From contig SMSO01000025.1 of NCBI GenBank assembly GCA_004764695.1, positions 977,102 through 1,041,101 on the forward strand: a DNA stretch of 64,000 nt. The letters run 5' to 3'. Under the pieces are notes generated by a model. That model had not been told where the DNA came from. It did no database searches and saw nothing but the letters and a program-made list of their open reading frames with translations. This DNA comes from Schizochytrium sp. TIO01 (Eukaryota > Sar > Bigyra > Thraustochytrida > Thraustochytriidae). The translations under genes and the position numbers were made by a program. Below are positions 1 through 11,000 of this stretch, in pieces (position 1 is the first letter of the stretch; each line of letters starts with the position of its first letter).

Positions 1-61
1 TACCGATATGTATATCAGCCACGAATTTGTATATGACACATCAGAAATGTTCTAATAATAT

Positions 62-1869
62 TTACGGACTATTGCTACTAGGTGCAGTCTCAGGTGGGGT
101 CAAAATAGAGGCCTGAGGGTGTGCCTCCTTGCCATCCTTTTGCAAATTGCGGAACTTTGTCTGTGCATCACTAGCAGCTTGCTGCCGAGCACTATCTTGT
201 TGAAGAGGATCAGAATAGTAGCCCAACCCCTTCGAACCAAGGCGAAATACGAAGCCAGGGCGAGCGCCTTTAAATGTAGTGTGTGGGCCATCAAACACAC
301 CTTCATCGAGGTTGATTTCAGCAACTGAGATGGGCTTTGACGGTGTGACATTATTCTCAAGAACCTCATAGTTCTCGACACACATGTCATGGAGGCCAAG
401 TTCATCATCATCTTCATATGAGCGCTTGTAAAGATCCTCTTTCCAAATTGGGTTCTGGTTCAGGGGCAGTAGGACTGTAAATATAAGAGTTGGCCAGGGG
501 ATCTCGAATCACCAAGGTAAATGGGAACAGCACCACTGCAAACAGCCTCGAAGCTCTCCTCAAGTTCAGCAAAGCGTTGACGGGATGCTTCAGTGGCAGA
601 GTCACCGGTAGCGAAGTCTGAGGCCTGCCCATCAAAGAGGCTACCCTTAATAAGAGACAAGAGACCTTCCACAGTGGTGTACATGCCACCAAGAGAGCCC
701 TGCGTCACCTCGATCTCGAGTTCAGGGATGAACACACCAGCAGAATTACTTTTCACAACATCGCGATTCATGTCAAGATGCCATGTTTTCTCACCCTGCT
801 CCTCAATGGAAGGGACCCGCAAACGAATCTCTTTGCCCATGTCTGGAATGGCCCCTCCACCTTTAACCTCACTCGTGCGGTAGCCACAAGAATCATTAGG
901 GCAGTCAAACGCCATGATAATAATTTCCTTGAAAAAAGGGATATCAGTAATGCATGTCTTGGATGTGCCTTCGGTGCCGCAGTTAGGGCAGTTTGACGGA
1001 ATCTGAAAAACCTCCTTGTCCATGATGTTCGAAAGCGGATCACCAGCTTTATCCCGGTTGATCGTGGAACCTTCAGGAGCGTGGAAAGTCTCCGCAATCT
1101 CCTGGCGCCGTTGTTCTAAGGTAGCCTCCGCCTCCAGTTCAGTCTCTGTTTTTGCAAGTTCATTGGCCAGCTCATCGTCTTCATAGTTCTCGACTTGCAG
1201 ACCCAGCTCTTCATTTTGCTCTTTCGAGCGGATGTACCTAGTTACATGAAGTTTCGGGTCTGATTTCGGGGCATTAGGATTTTCAAGAAAAGAGTTGCCA
1301 GTAGGATCATCTAGAACAACATGCACTGGGAAAGAAAGACCGCTCAACATCATGGCCATGCGGGCAATAAACTCGTCCACTTGGGCAGCGACCTCAGGTG
1401 CAACGCGCCGGCGATCATCCTGGCTCTCCTTAAGTTCATCCATAGCAGTCTGAAGAATACCCTCGATGGTCGTAAATACACCTTTACCCTTGGGCACTTC
1501 AAATTCGAGCTCTTCTACAGTGAGTGTAGCATGATCGCTCTTAACGAGTTGGCGCTGAAGGTCCTCCGGGGTTTCAACACTCACTCGGTAACGGGTACCA
1601 CGATCCTGCACACGAGATCCGCTTTGAATCTCATTATTAGACCATCCACAGTGCGGGCATCTAAAGCTCATCAGGATGATCTCTCGAAAGAAAGGAATTT
1701 CCGTGAAAAGAAGCCGCGTCTTGCCATTCTTATGGCAATTCATGCAAAGGCTATCGAGCTCGGTGGGCATGTTCTTGTCTACAGAAACAACATCTCCAAT
1801 CTTCGGGTACATCGTTTCTTCGCCCTCTATCTGGGCTGGTGCTTCCACTTGCTCGGCAGCGGACGACAT
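62..1869 (-). CDS. ZPR1: ZPR1 zinc-finger protein, interrupted by two one-base frame breaks
   Basis: ZPR1 proteins have two C4 zinc fingers, each followed by an alpha/beta domain; they bind translation elongation factor 1A and are needed for growth in eukaryotes. The ATG at 1869 starts a frame of 469 codons with finger 1 (C42, C45, C71, C74; CMNC...CPHC) and finger 2 at about residues 294-325, each followed by the family motif IPFF(R/K)EII. After that the family sequence continues in other frames: at 523-525 (CCC on the coding strand) the reading must drop one base to continue as PFTLVIRDPLANSY, and at 440-442 (AAA) one more base to continue as EDLYKRSYEDDDELGLHD. The last frame runs to the stop at 62 and ends with the typical VFDGPHTTF...FRLGSKGLGYY block. 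The whole would be about 601 residues, longer than animal ZPR1. Both breaks are single extra bases, so sequence error is as likely as real decay. Identity is very sure; intactness is not. Confidence 0.93.
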
Positions 1870-4800
1870 GTTGAGGTCAATAATCTCTCTTGAGGAGAAC
1901 GTGTGGCGTCCAACCAGTCAGGGCGCTTTGCTCCCACGAAAGCTCACCTATTAAGAGTTTGATTCCTCGCCAGCCTGAGGTTTCGAGCAACAAAACGTTC
2001 AAAGTTTGCTGCACTCTATATCTACCCCAGCAATTTCAACCAATCGCTCCCGATTTTTCCTGAGGTTTCGCGAATATTCGGCCTTGGTTTGCAACACCAC
2101 CGAGGCTGTCTCAGGTCCATTCCTATTCCTAGGTACTTACATAATGCCGTACCCTTATGCACTAAGAAGGTAGTAGATGCCTATGCATGAACTATTAGAG
2201 TCATAGTGACACTGCAATAAGACATCTACTACTAATAATATATATAGCAGGTATTGATAGGCTTGCTAGTTTATTCAAGACTCCAGTGATTGTTTTGACT
2301 CTAGCTAGAGTAAGAGTGGGAAGACTCTGCTAATCGAGTAGTTCTAGTACATGTTAACAACATCATGTACGTGCAAACAAAAAAATTGGAATGCCAGTGA
2401 TATAGTAATTCTTTAAAAAATAATAATTAAAATAGCATCCCAATTCTGTCGGTGTTGATCAAAGAGAGAGGTCTTAGGTGAACTATGACGAATAATATGG
2501 TATTACGTGTTTTTGCCACTATTTTGAGTTTGTGGTAAACGAAAAACAATTCAAACATCAAGCATTCCCTTTCCTGGACTAGAGATAAGTGTCACTTCTC
2601 TCCTCCTTTTCGAGTGCTTTGCATCAATGCTCGCTCGCATTTGCTTCAGAATCTGCACTATACATGATAGATGTACTTGTCAAATATTGAGCAGAGTGAG
2701 CATGTGTTTCTATTTCCTTCGATAGGGATAAACTCCTCGTTTTTGTAACATAATTATGTGATAGATCTGATTTTAAAAAGAAAGCTAAGCTCGGTAAACA
2801 AAAAAAATGACAGACAGTATTGAGAGGAACAGAATTGGAAAATTATGGTCATGTTTCATTAATGAATGAATAAGAACAAATCATGAAAAGTTAAACGAAT
2901 GCAGGGGTTCATCAATATTGGTATGGTCTGGCAGGGAGCGTACCAAAGGTAAGAAGAGCAAATTACTGAAGGACTTTAACTTGCAGATCTGATAGAAACC
3001 CGAATGTTGCCCTCGAACCAGGATTATACATTTGGACATTGTGGACTTAGAGAATTCCATTATTGTCCATTGCATTCAGATTAGTATAATAGGTATATAG
3101 GTCTCACGACTTACTATTGAACATTCTTCGTGTGTTTCTTTTTTGGCAACGGAAGTGTCATTTGGTTACTATTCTTTTTCCTTAATTTGAAATAATTAGC
3201 ATCATAATTGAGAAGGGTTTCACAGGCTATCTTTTTAAAATACGCCTAATCAAAAGTACAGGAATTTCGAATTTTCTGTGGATTGCCTCAATCTTGATAA
3301 AGATTCCTTCATGTTGCGTTGATTTCATTTTGAATGTTCTAGAGTAAATGTGGCTGGTTATACTGATTCGGATGCTGTCCAAGTGAAGTTTGCGTGTTAC
3401 AGCCATCAAACTATTTAAATCAATTGCAGACTATGCGTCGTCGTCTCTCCGTGTGTTTATTGCTACAGAAATTCAACATTGATTACTTTGCTCTGTGTAT
3501 GGTCTCGAAAGGAATGGTACTTGATGTCTTCCTATTAACCCAGCAGGTTCCTTTCAAGTTCTTGTAGAGTAGGGGAGTTTGTCAGAAAGAGAAAAGGTTA
3601 CAGTCAATTGAGCACAATTAAGCATAAAACGATTTTCAGTCTATTGGTTCTAGCGACGAAAAATTCAAAATAGCTTGATTTGTAGGCTACAGAGCTAAGA
3701 TGTCTTCTCAAGTATTGCGGGTGTCATTTAGCCTATGAATCTTGCGTGCCTGCCATAAGCGCTAAATAACAGCTGCTGGCAAGATTCCAAGAAGTTTGTT
3801 CTGGCTAAACTATGGGCCCTATCCACATCCGAATTGATTCTGGGTCCTGCATGACATCATAGCTTTGATTTTTACCATAGATTAAAACACAGAAGCATAT
3901 CAAATATAGCCTGTATTTTGACTTGAGTTTTTACTTTTAAGGTAACAAGATGGATAAGAATAGCTTCTGAATATACTTTTAAAATGCATTCAGTGTTATA
4001 TACAGTAGTGGAGAAAACACCAAGTTAGAAATAGTAGTTAGTAGGTATCACAGTACTCTGGTAACTGAGTGGCTGATTGCCTTGAGTTTGTACCCAAGAA
4101 CCAATTTTAAGGATTTGCCTATGGCTAGTAAGTACCTAAGTACTAAACCAAGTCAAATCTCCACCTTCGTATAAGTGGCCATGTGGTATATAACTTTTTA
4201 TTATTTTAAATCTATCATGACAATGACACTTGAACTAGAAATAGAATAAAATGATTATTCTACCTGGGTCATCGTTTCAAGTTATTTAGTATACTACATG
4301 AAGGAGATATAAGTTGTTGATTTTAATTTTATTTTTCTGAACCATACTAGTAATACTAGTACATCAACTTTTAAAACAATGATAAAACAAAATGATAAAC
4401 AAAGAAAAAATAAAAAATAAGAAACAAGGCAAGCATATCAGGAGCGCGGAACCAGAAGCTCAAGACCAAGGACGCACCTTCAGTACTCGTACCCGTGGGC
4501 AAGGCAAGGTTGTAATCGCAGAAACCATCTTAGGCTCTAATATTTTTGGTGCGACCAAGAATACTCTGCGATAAGAAGCGTTTCGAACCGGAGATCATTG
4601 AGCGGCAAGTGCTTTGATTTCCAACGACGGCCACATCCCAAGCTGAGTTGCAATTCTTCTTGGCCTCTTCAAGCAGTGCCAAGAAGAGAGTCTTGAACAA
4701 GAGAAATTTTGGACTAATCGATACACCTGCTACCCCAATCATAGTAGGAAAACCTCGAGTGAAAGTCACGAAGTTTCGAAAGAGAGAGACTCCTTTTATG

Positions 4801-5005
4801 GTTGTGGTAAACGTCTACTTTAAGGAACGATACAGGGCTTCTTCTCTGGGAATCTCAGACAAAGCAGCTTACATCTACTTTGTTGCCAAACGCTCTTACG
4901 CAAAAGCACACCTCCTTCCTTTAGTTTGCTTGCAAAAGTGAGGGATCTCTTCGCCTTCGTCCTGTTTTTTTCGCACAGTCTGCGTTTTTGTCCAAAGGAT
5001 AACCC
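1870..5005. other. Intergenic spacer, AT-rich, no recognised gene
   Basis: This lies between the divergently transcribed ZPR1 and BRCA2 genes, so it must hold both promoters. No frame shows a recognisable protein from 1870 to about 4390. Short AT-rich runs occur, for example around 2385-2430 and 4380-4430. The last 600 bases (4390-4941) have a more coding-like composition and are listed separately. Confidence 0.6.
4648..4941 (+). CDS. Doubtful small ORF, 97 residues, unrecognised
   Basis: An ATG-started frame of 97 codons lies just upstream of the BRCA2 start. It is basic and has a short run of serines near the start, but no motif I recognise. The stretch 4430-4940 is less AT-rich than the rest of the spacer, and open frames exist on both strands (4392-4574 plus, 4530-4769 minus). 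It could be an unrecognised small or spliced gene, or part of the BRCA2 leader. I do not assign a function. Confidence 0.18.
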   Translation: MQFFLASSSSAKKRVLNKRNFGLIDTPATPIIVGKPRVKVTKFRKRETPFMVVVNVYFKERYRASSLGISDKAAYIYFVAKRSYAKAHLLPLVCLQK

Positions 5006-8000
5006 ATGTCTCAGGAACCTATTGCAGTAGGAGCAGGACCTCCCCAGAGCCCCGACCTGTTAGCAGACTTGAGCGATGAAGACGATGATCGTGAAGCAGG
5101 CTCTATGAGCGAATCTGAGAGCGACCTAGAGCAGAATCGTAGCCCCAGTCTAGTTGAACAACTTTCGCATTCCGCCACGGCTGAAAAGCATGCTGCCCCT
5201 AGTTCTTGCTCTGATACAACTGGTCAGACTGCCGTCCTCAATAACGGAAAGACAACCATTCTTGACATTACGACATCGCCTAGAGAAAGGCAAGTAGCCA
5301 AATCAAAAGGTCAACCAGAAACCACCCCAGCAGTCAGCAAACGTAAATATTTACCCTCTGCATCGCATCAAACTAGCAGAGCTACTTCAAAGAAACAAAG
5401 TTTGATACCAATGCAAGCGTTACTGATGATCATTCGTCTCATGGCGATGATGACGTTGATGAGGAACAAAATTTGGAGTCAACACACACTGTACAATTTT
5501 GCTATGATTTTGAATTGAGCCAAACCTCGTCTCAAGGGTCGGTTAGCGAAAAGGTATTCCCAGTACGACAGTCACCTTTGGAACGTGCTCGAAGAAAAAA
5601 ACTCAAGCATGGGCACTCTATTAGCGTAAATACCGAGGATCAAGTTAGCGATCGCGATGGCTCAAGTCCTTGGTCTTCTATTCAGCAAATTCAGTCTAAT
5701 GAGGTGCTGCTAGATGAGGAGGACATCACAAAGCCAAGATCTAGTAAAGACACTGTATCAGTCCAACGTAGGCCTCAATTAACCCGCCCCAAGTATATTG
5801 AAAAGGAAAATTCGGATTCAAACCTTCTGAGTGATTCTTCTGTAGCATTGTTACACGGTAGAATTGGCAAAGTTACTCCTGGAAAAGAGTTGACCCAAGA
5901 CGTTGCCGAATGCAAAAATCAATACGCACACTCATCTATGAAGTTGCTTTCTACACGCAATCAAAATATTTATCCAAATTTCAGTCAGCAAGCCATAGTG
6001 TCCAGAACAGTTAAAAGCGACGGTTCTACGTCTGTATCGACCATGGTCTCGGAAAATGAGTTAGGGATTGAACTTATTTCAAAACCACATAAGATGAGAG
6101 TTGAGGGTGGTCATGGTCATGGAAGTGGAATGAATACCAAATTACCCGAGCAATCCATATTTCCAGGCAAATCGCATAGGCGACCGGCAGGTGAACACAA
6201 AAACTATTCCTTAGATCTGGATAGATGTAAGGGTGCCCATGGCCAGATCCCAGGCTGTCCCGATCATGAATGTGCTAAACCTTCGTTCCACCCACCTATT
6301 TCAAACACCATCGTTAGTCTTTTCCAAACCGGGTCTGGTAGAACAATTCAGCTGGACAAATCATCACTGATGGCTGCTCGGGAATCCTTGGGCTCCTTGC
6401 ATGCCCAAACTGTTGATGGAGATATAGAGATCAATGACGAATTTTCATTAGGAGAAGCATTCCATAAAACAAATGTGCAAGAGCTAAGCACAATGGACGA
6501 ACTGATAGGCGGAAATTCAAAGTATGCCTTAGGTTCTTCATGCGAGGCTCCATCTGTTTGTAGCACAAATAACCCAAGCTTTGCGCTCAAAGGCTACAAA
6601 ATACAGGATACTACTGATATTAGTCCTCAAGAACCATCAATGTCGAGTCTGAGTGAAGTCTCTCGTAGTGATGGGAATCTTAACTCTGCTCAGCCGAGCT
6701 CTGTCTCGAGTTTGTTCTCGACAGGGTCTCGCAAGCAAGTGAGCATTAGTGAAGACAGCTTGTCTTCAGCTCAGCGATCTCTTGGGCTTTCCAGTAACAG
6801 TGGCAACGTGAGCTCTGCTCAGTCGAGCTCTGTCCCGAGTTTGTTCTCGACAGGATCTGGCAAGCAAGTGAGCATTAGTGCAGATAGTTTGTCTTCAGCA
6901 CAGCGATCTCTTGGGCTTTCCAGCAATAGTGGCAACACAAGCCCTGCTCAGTCGAGCTCTGTCCCAAGTTTGTTCTCGACAGGATCTGGCAAGCAAGTGG
7001 AAATTAGTGAAGACAGCTTGTCTTCAGCTCAGCGATCTCTTGGGCTTTCCAGTAACAGTGCCAACGTGAGCTCTGGTCAGTCGAGTTCTGTCCCGAGTTT
7101 GTTCTCGACAGGATCTGGCAAGCAAGTGAGCATTAGTGCAGATAGTTTGTCTTCAGCACAGCGATCTCTTGGGCTTTCCAGTAACAGTGCCAACGCGAGC
7201 TCTGTCCCGAGTTTGTTCTCGACAGGATCTGGCAAGCAAGTGAGCATTAGTGAAGACAGCTTGTCTTCAGCTCAGCGATCTCTTGGGCTTTCCAGTAACA
7301 GTGCCAACGTGAGCTCTGCTCAGTCAAGCTCTGTCCCAAGTTTGTTCTCGACAGGATCTGGCAAGCAAGTGGAAATTAGTGAAGACAGCTTGTCTTCAGC
7401 TCAGCGATCTCTTGGGCTTTCCAGTAACAGTGCCAACGTGAGCTCTGGTCAGTCGAGCTCTGTCCCAAGTTTGTTCTCGACAGGATCTGGCAAGCAAGTG
7501 GAAATTAGTGCAGATAGTTTGTCTTCAGCACAGCGATCTCTTGGGCTTTCCAGTAACAGTGCCAACGCGAGCTCTGTCCCGAGTTTGTTCTCGACAGGAT
7601 CTGGCAAGCAAGTGAGCATTAGTGCAGATAGTTTGTCTTCAGCACAGCGATCTCTTGGGCTTTCCAGTAACAGTGCCAACGCGAGCTCTGCTCAGTCAAG
7701 CTCTGTCCCAAGTTTGTTCTCGACAGGATCTGGCAAGCAAGTGGAAATTAGTGAAGACAGCTTGTCTTCAGCTCAGCGATCTCTTGGGCTTTCCAGTAAC
7801 AGTGCCAACGTGAGCTCTGGTCAGTCGAGTTCTGTCCCGAGTTTGTTCTCGACAGGATCTGGCAAGCAAGTGAGCATTAGTGCAGATAGTTTGTCTTCAG
7901 CACAGCGATCTCTTGGGCTTTCCAGTAACAGTGCCAACGCGAGCTCTGTCCCGAGTTTGTTCTCGACAGGATCTGGCAAGCAAGTGAGCATTAGTGAAGA

Positions 8001-11000
8001 CAGCTTGTCTTCAGCTCAGCGATCTCTTGGGCTTTCCAGTAACAGTGCCAACGCGAGCTCTGTCCCGAGTTTGTTCTCGACAGGATCTGGCAAGCAAGTG
8101 AGCATTAGTGAAGACAGCTTGTCTTCAGCTCAGCGATCTCTTGGGCTTTCCAGTAACAGTGCCAACGCGAGCTCTGTCCCGAGTTTGTTCTCGACAGGAT
8201 CTGGCAAGCAAGTGAGCATTAGTGAAGACAGCTTGTCTTCAGCACAGCGATCTCTTGGGCTTTCCAGTAACAGTGCCAACGTGAGCTCTGGTCAGTCGAG
8301 CTCTGTCCCAAGTTTGTTCTCGACAGGATCTGGCAAGCAAGTGGAAATTAGTGAAGACAGCTTGTCTTCAGCACAGCGAGCTCTTGGGCTTTCCAGTAAC
8401 AGTGCCAACGCGAGCTCTGTCCCAAGTTTGTTCTCGACAGGGTCTGGCAAGCAAATGGAAATTAGTGAAGACAGCTTATCTTCAGCACAGCGAGTACTAG
8501 AACATGCTACCCTATCTGCTGAAAGTTCTCAGTTCAAGTCACCTGCGCGTTTGGAAGGCGCATCTATACACAAGAAGTTTTCTGCTCAACAGCCTGCTAT
8601 TGCTTCGAATGTCTCTACTCCAATACGTCCCCGTGGACGTTTACCTGAACTGCGCGTTAAGTCAGCCACCTCCAGTGATACAAGACGTCCTAAACGTCCA
8701 CGTGCCTTTGTAACGCCGTTTAAAAGTGGCGGCAGTGCGCAAAAGCTAATCAAGAGGTCTGCAGCAAGTGCACCACCAAAGTTTAGTACTGCGATTGGTT
8801 CGACTTCAAAAAGTGGTCCACCCGATAAACCAACTTTAGGAATAGCAGATGCCGTTGCTCGTTGTTCTAGGTCGAGTCTAAGCAAAGTTGCCGGTTTTAT
8901 TTTTTCACAACAGAGCTCATCAGAAATGATTTGTGAGAGCGCTATAGAGCTTGGGACGCCGAAGTGGCTCCTTGCTATCAACAGTGAGAGTGCTGCGTGC
9001 GTTCGATTCTCTCCCGATAATGGACAACTTCTAGGAGTAGCACCATTCCCCTCATCTGAAGGAACTTATGATTTGGCACGTCAACGTCTTCTTGAGGTCG
9101 ATGGTGTTGACGAAGAACTTGCAACAGATATCTGGACAGCAAACCATTATCGATGGATTGTTTGGAAGTTGGCATCATTCCAGCGTGTTCTTGGCTCCGC
9201 TTCATCTAATCTCGCGAGAGCTTGTACCCTCGAAAATGTTGTTTTCGAGCTTCAATATAGATATGACAGGGAGCTTTTGAAAGTTGAAAGGCCTGCACTA
9301 CGAAAAATCTTTGAAAAAGACGCGCCTGTTTCGAGACATATTGTTCTTTGTGTAGCATCAGTTGCAAAACCTGGACTTGGTTTTAATCTCGTGATGACAG
9401 ACGGTTGGTATTCTATTCAGGTTATTGTTGACAACTTTCTACAGCGCTTAATTGCGAAGAAGAAAATAACTATTGGAACCAAAATCCACATTTGTGGAGC
9501 TGCGATGATAAACAATGAAGAAGGTATTGGACCCCTCGAAACAGTGACGAATAACCTCCTCCTGCCGAAGGACCAAAAGGCCCGTTTAGAACCTCGCTTG
9601 CGTCTGTCGCAGAATTGTACGTTTCCGGCAAAATGGGACACAAAATTAGGCTTCCGTCCAGAAATTATTCTTTATAAACAGCTCAAAAATATCCAGCCGT
9701 CATGGGGGACTACCGTACCGGGGTTGCGCGCTATTGTTGTACGACATTTTGAAACGCAATACTGTGAACGGGACGCTAATGGTCGCTGGATAAATCGAAA
9801 TGCTCAAGAAGAGGACCTAGCTCGTAGATCCTATGAGGACCGTGTCTCTCAAGCACGAGATGCAATCGTTGCAGAACATGAACGATCATGGGAAGACCTA
9901 TCACAGGGTTCCGGGGGATCTTCGCAGCTGAAAACTCGCGCTGCATTAATGCAGAGAAGACGTGATTCGGTGTCTAATGCACTCGCTGAAGATCCTCGAA
10001 TGCCTACCCGAAGAGAGGTTAAAACAAAATTACGAATCCTGTTACAACAACCAGGAGATGATTGCTTTGCAGAGCTTGTGATGTGGAACCCACCTCAAGA
10101 GTTTGGACGTATGTATCCCGAAGGATGCTATATTGAGCTTAATGCAATCACTGTTGTGCGACCATCGGTTGCTAACATTCCTCGTACCATTGGGTTGAAC
10201 ACATCGAAAGAAACTCGTTTCAGGCCTTTAGTCAACATGCACGCAAAAGCTGGCAATGTTCGAATGCGGATAGTGCAACGTATCGAAGATCTTTGCAAAG
10301 TAGATCACAACAACAGCAACCCGTTTGCAGATGTTTATGGGGTTTTAGTCTTTAAGACGGATTATCATGCATTTTTATGCAGTGAGAGCGGCCCAGAAGA
10401 TATCATGTCTATTCGGCTTGGCCCAAAGTCACTTCTTTTAGATGATACAATTGTCTTTGGGGCTCTGATTTGTGTAAGAGATTTATTGGTGCAGCTGCGC
10501 GAGCCATCAACAGATGTCCTTGCGTGTACAGAAACCCACCATACCATTTTAGTAGCAAACCCCTCGAAGACGCTTCTGGATGAAGCTCGTTGGCAGCCCT
10601 TTGCTAATGCTGTTGGACAGTTTCAAAAGTTTCTTCTGGCAGATGAAGCTGTTGAGATTTTGAAAAGCGCAAGAGAACGTGCTGAGCGTATAACTATGGG
10701 CAAAGCCCTGAGTACCAACCAAAATCATCACACGCCTGTTAAATCAGCTGAACACTTATCGACCTCGTCTAGCTCAAAGTCAACAGGAGAGTTGCATTCC
10801 CACGCTCCACAGGCCAGAAATTCTGCTGCCAAGTCTACTATCCTTCAGAGCTCTGTCCAAGCCCCTGCAGAAGATCCGAAACGAATTCAGCGACTTCGTC
10901 TTCAGCAAGAAAAACAGGCGCAATGGAGAGAAAAATATCTTTCGAGAAAGGCTGCACAAGGTCTCGCAGTTGCTCCCACTTCACCGAATCGTTTGGCGTC

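Noticed and set aside
4560-4650. Possible tRNA on the minus strand because of GGTTCGAAA near 4580
   Set aside because: The bases on either side do not form a T stem, and no acceptor or anticodon stem can be built.
7449-7679. Minus-strand and out-of-frame open frames inside the BRC array (also 6878-7069 and 7622-7813)
   Set aside because: They are shadows of the repeated coding sequence and themselves repeat.
6698-8500. Regularly spaced direct repeats resembling a CRISPR or satellite array
   Set aside because: The units are in frame, encode BRC motifs and have no unique spacers; they are part of the BRCA2 coding region.
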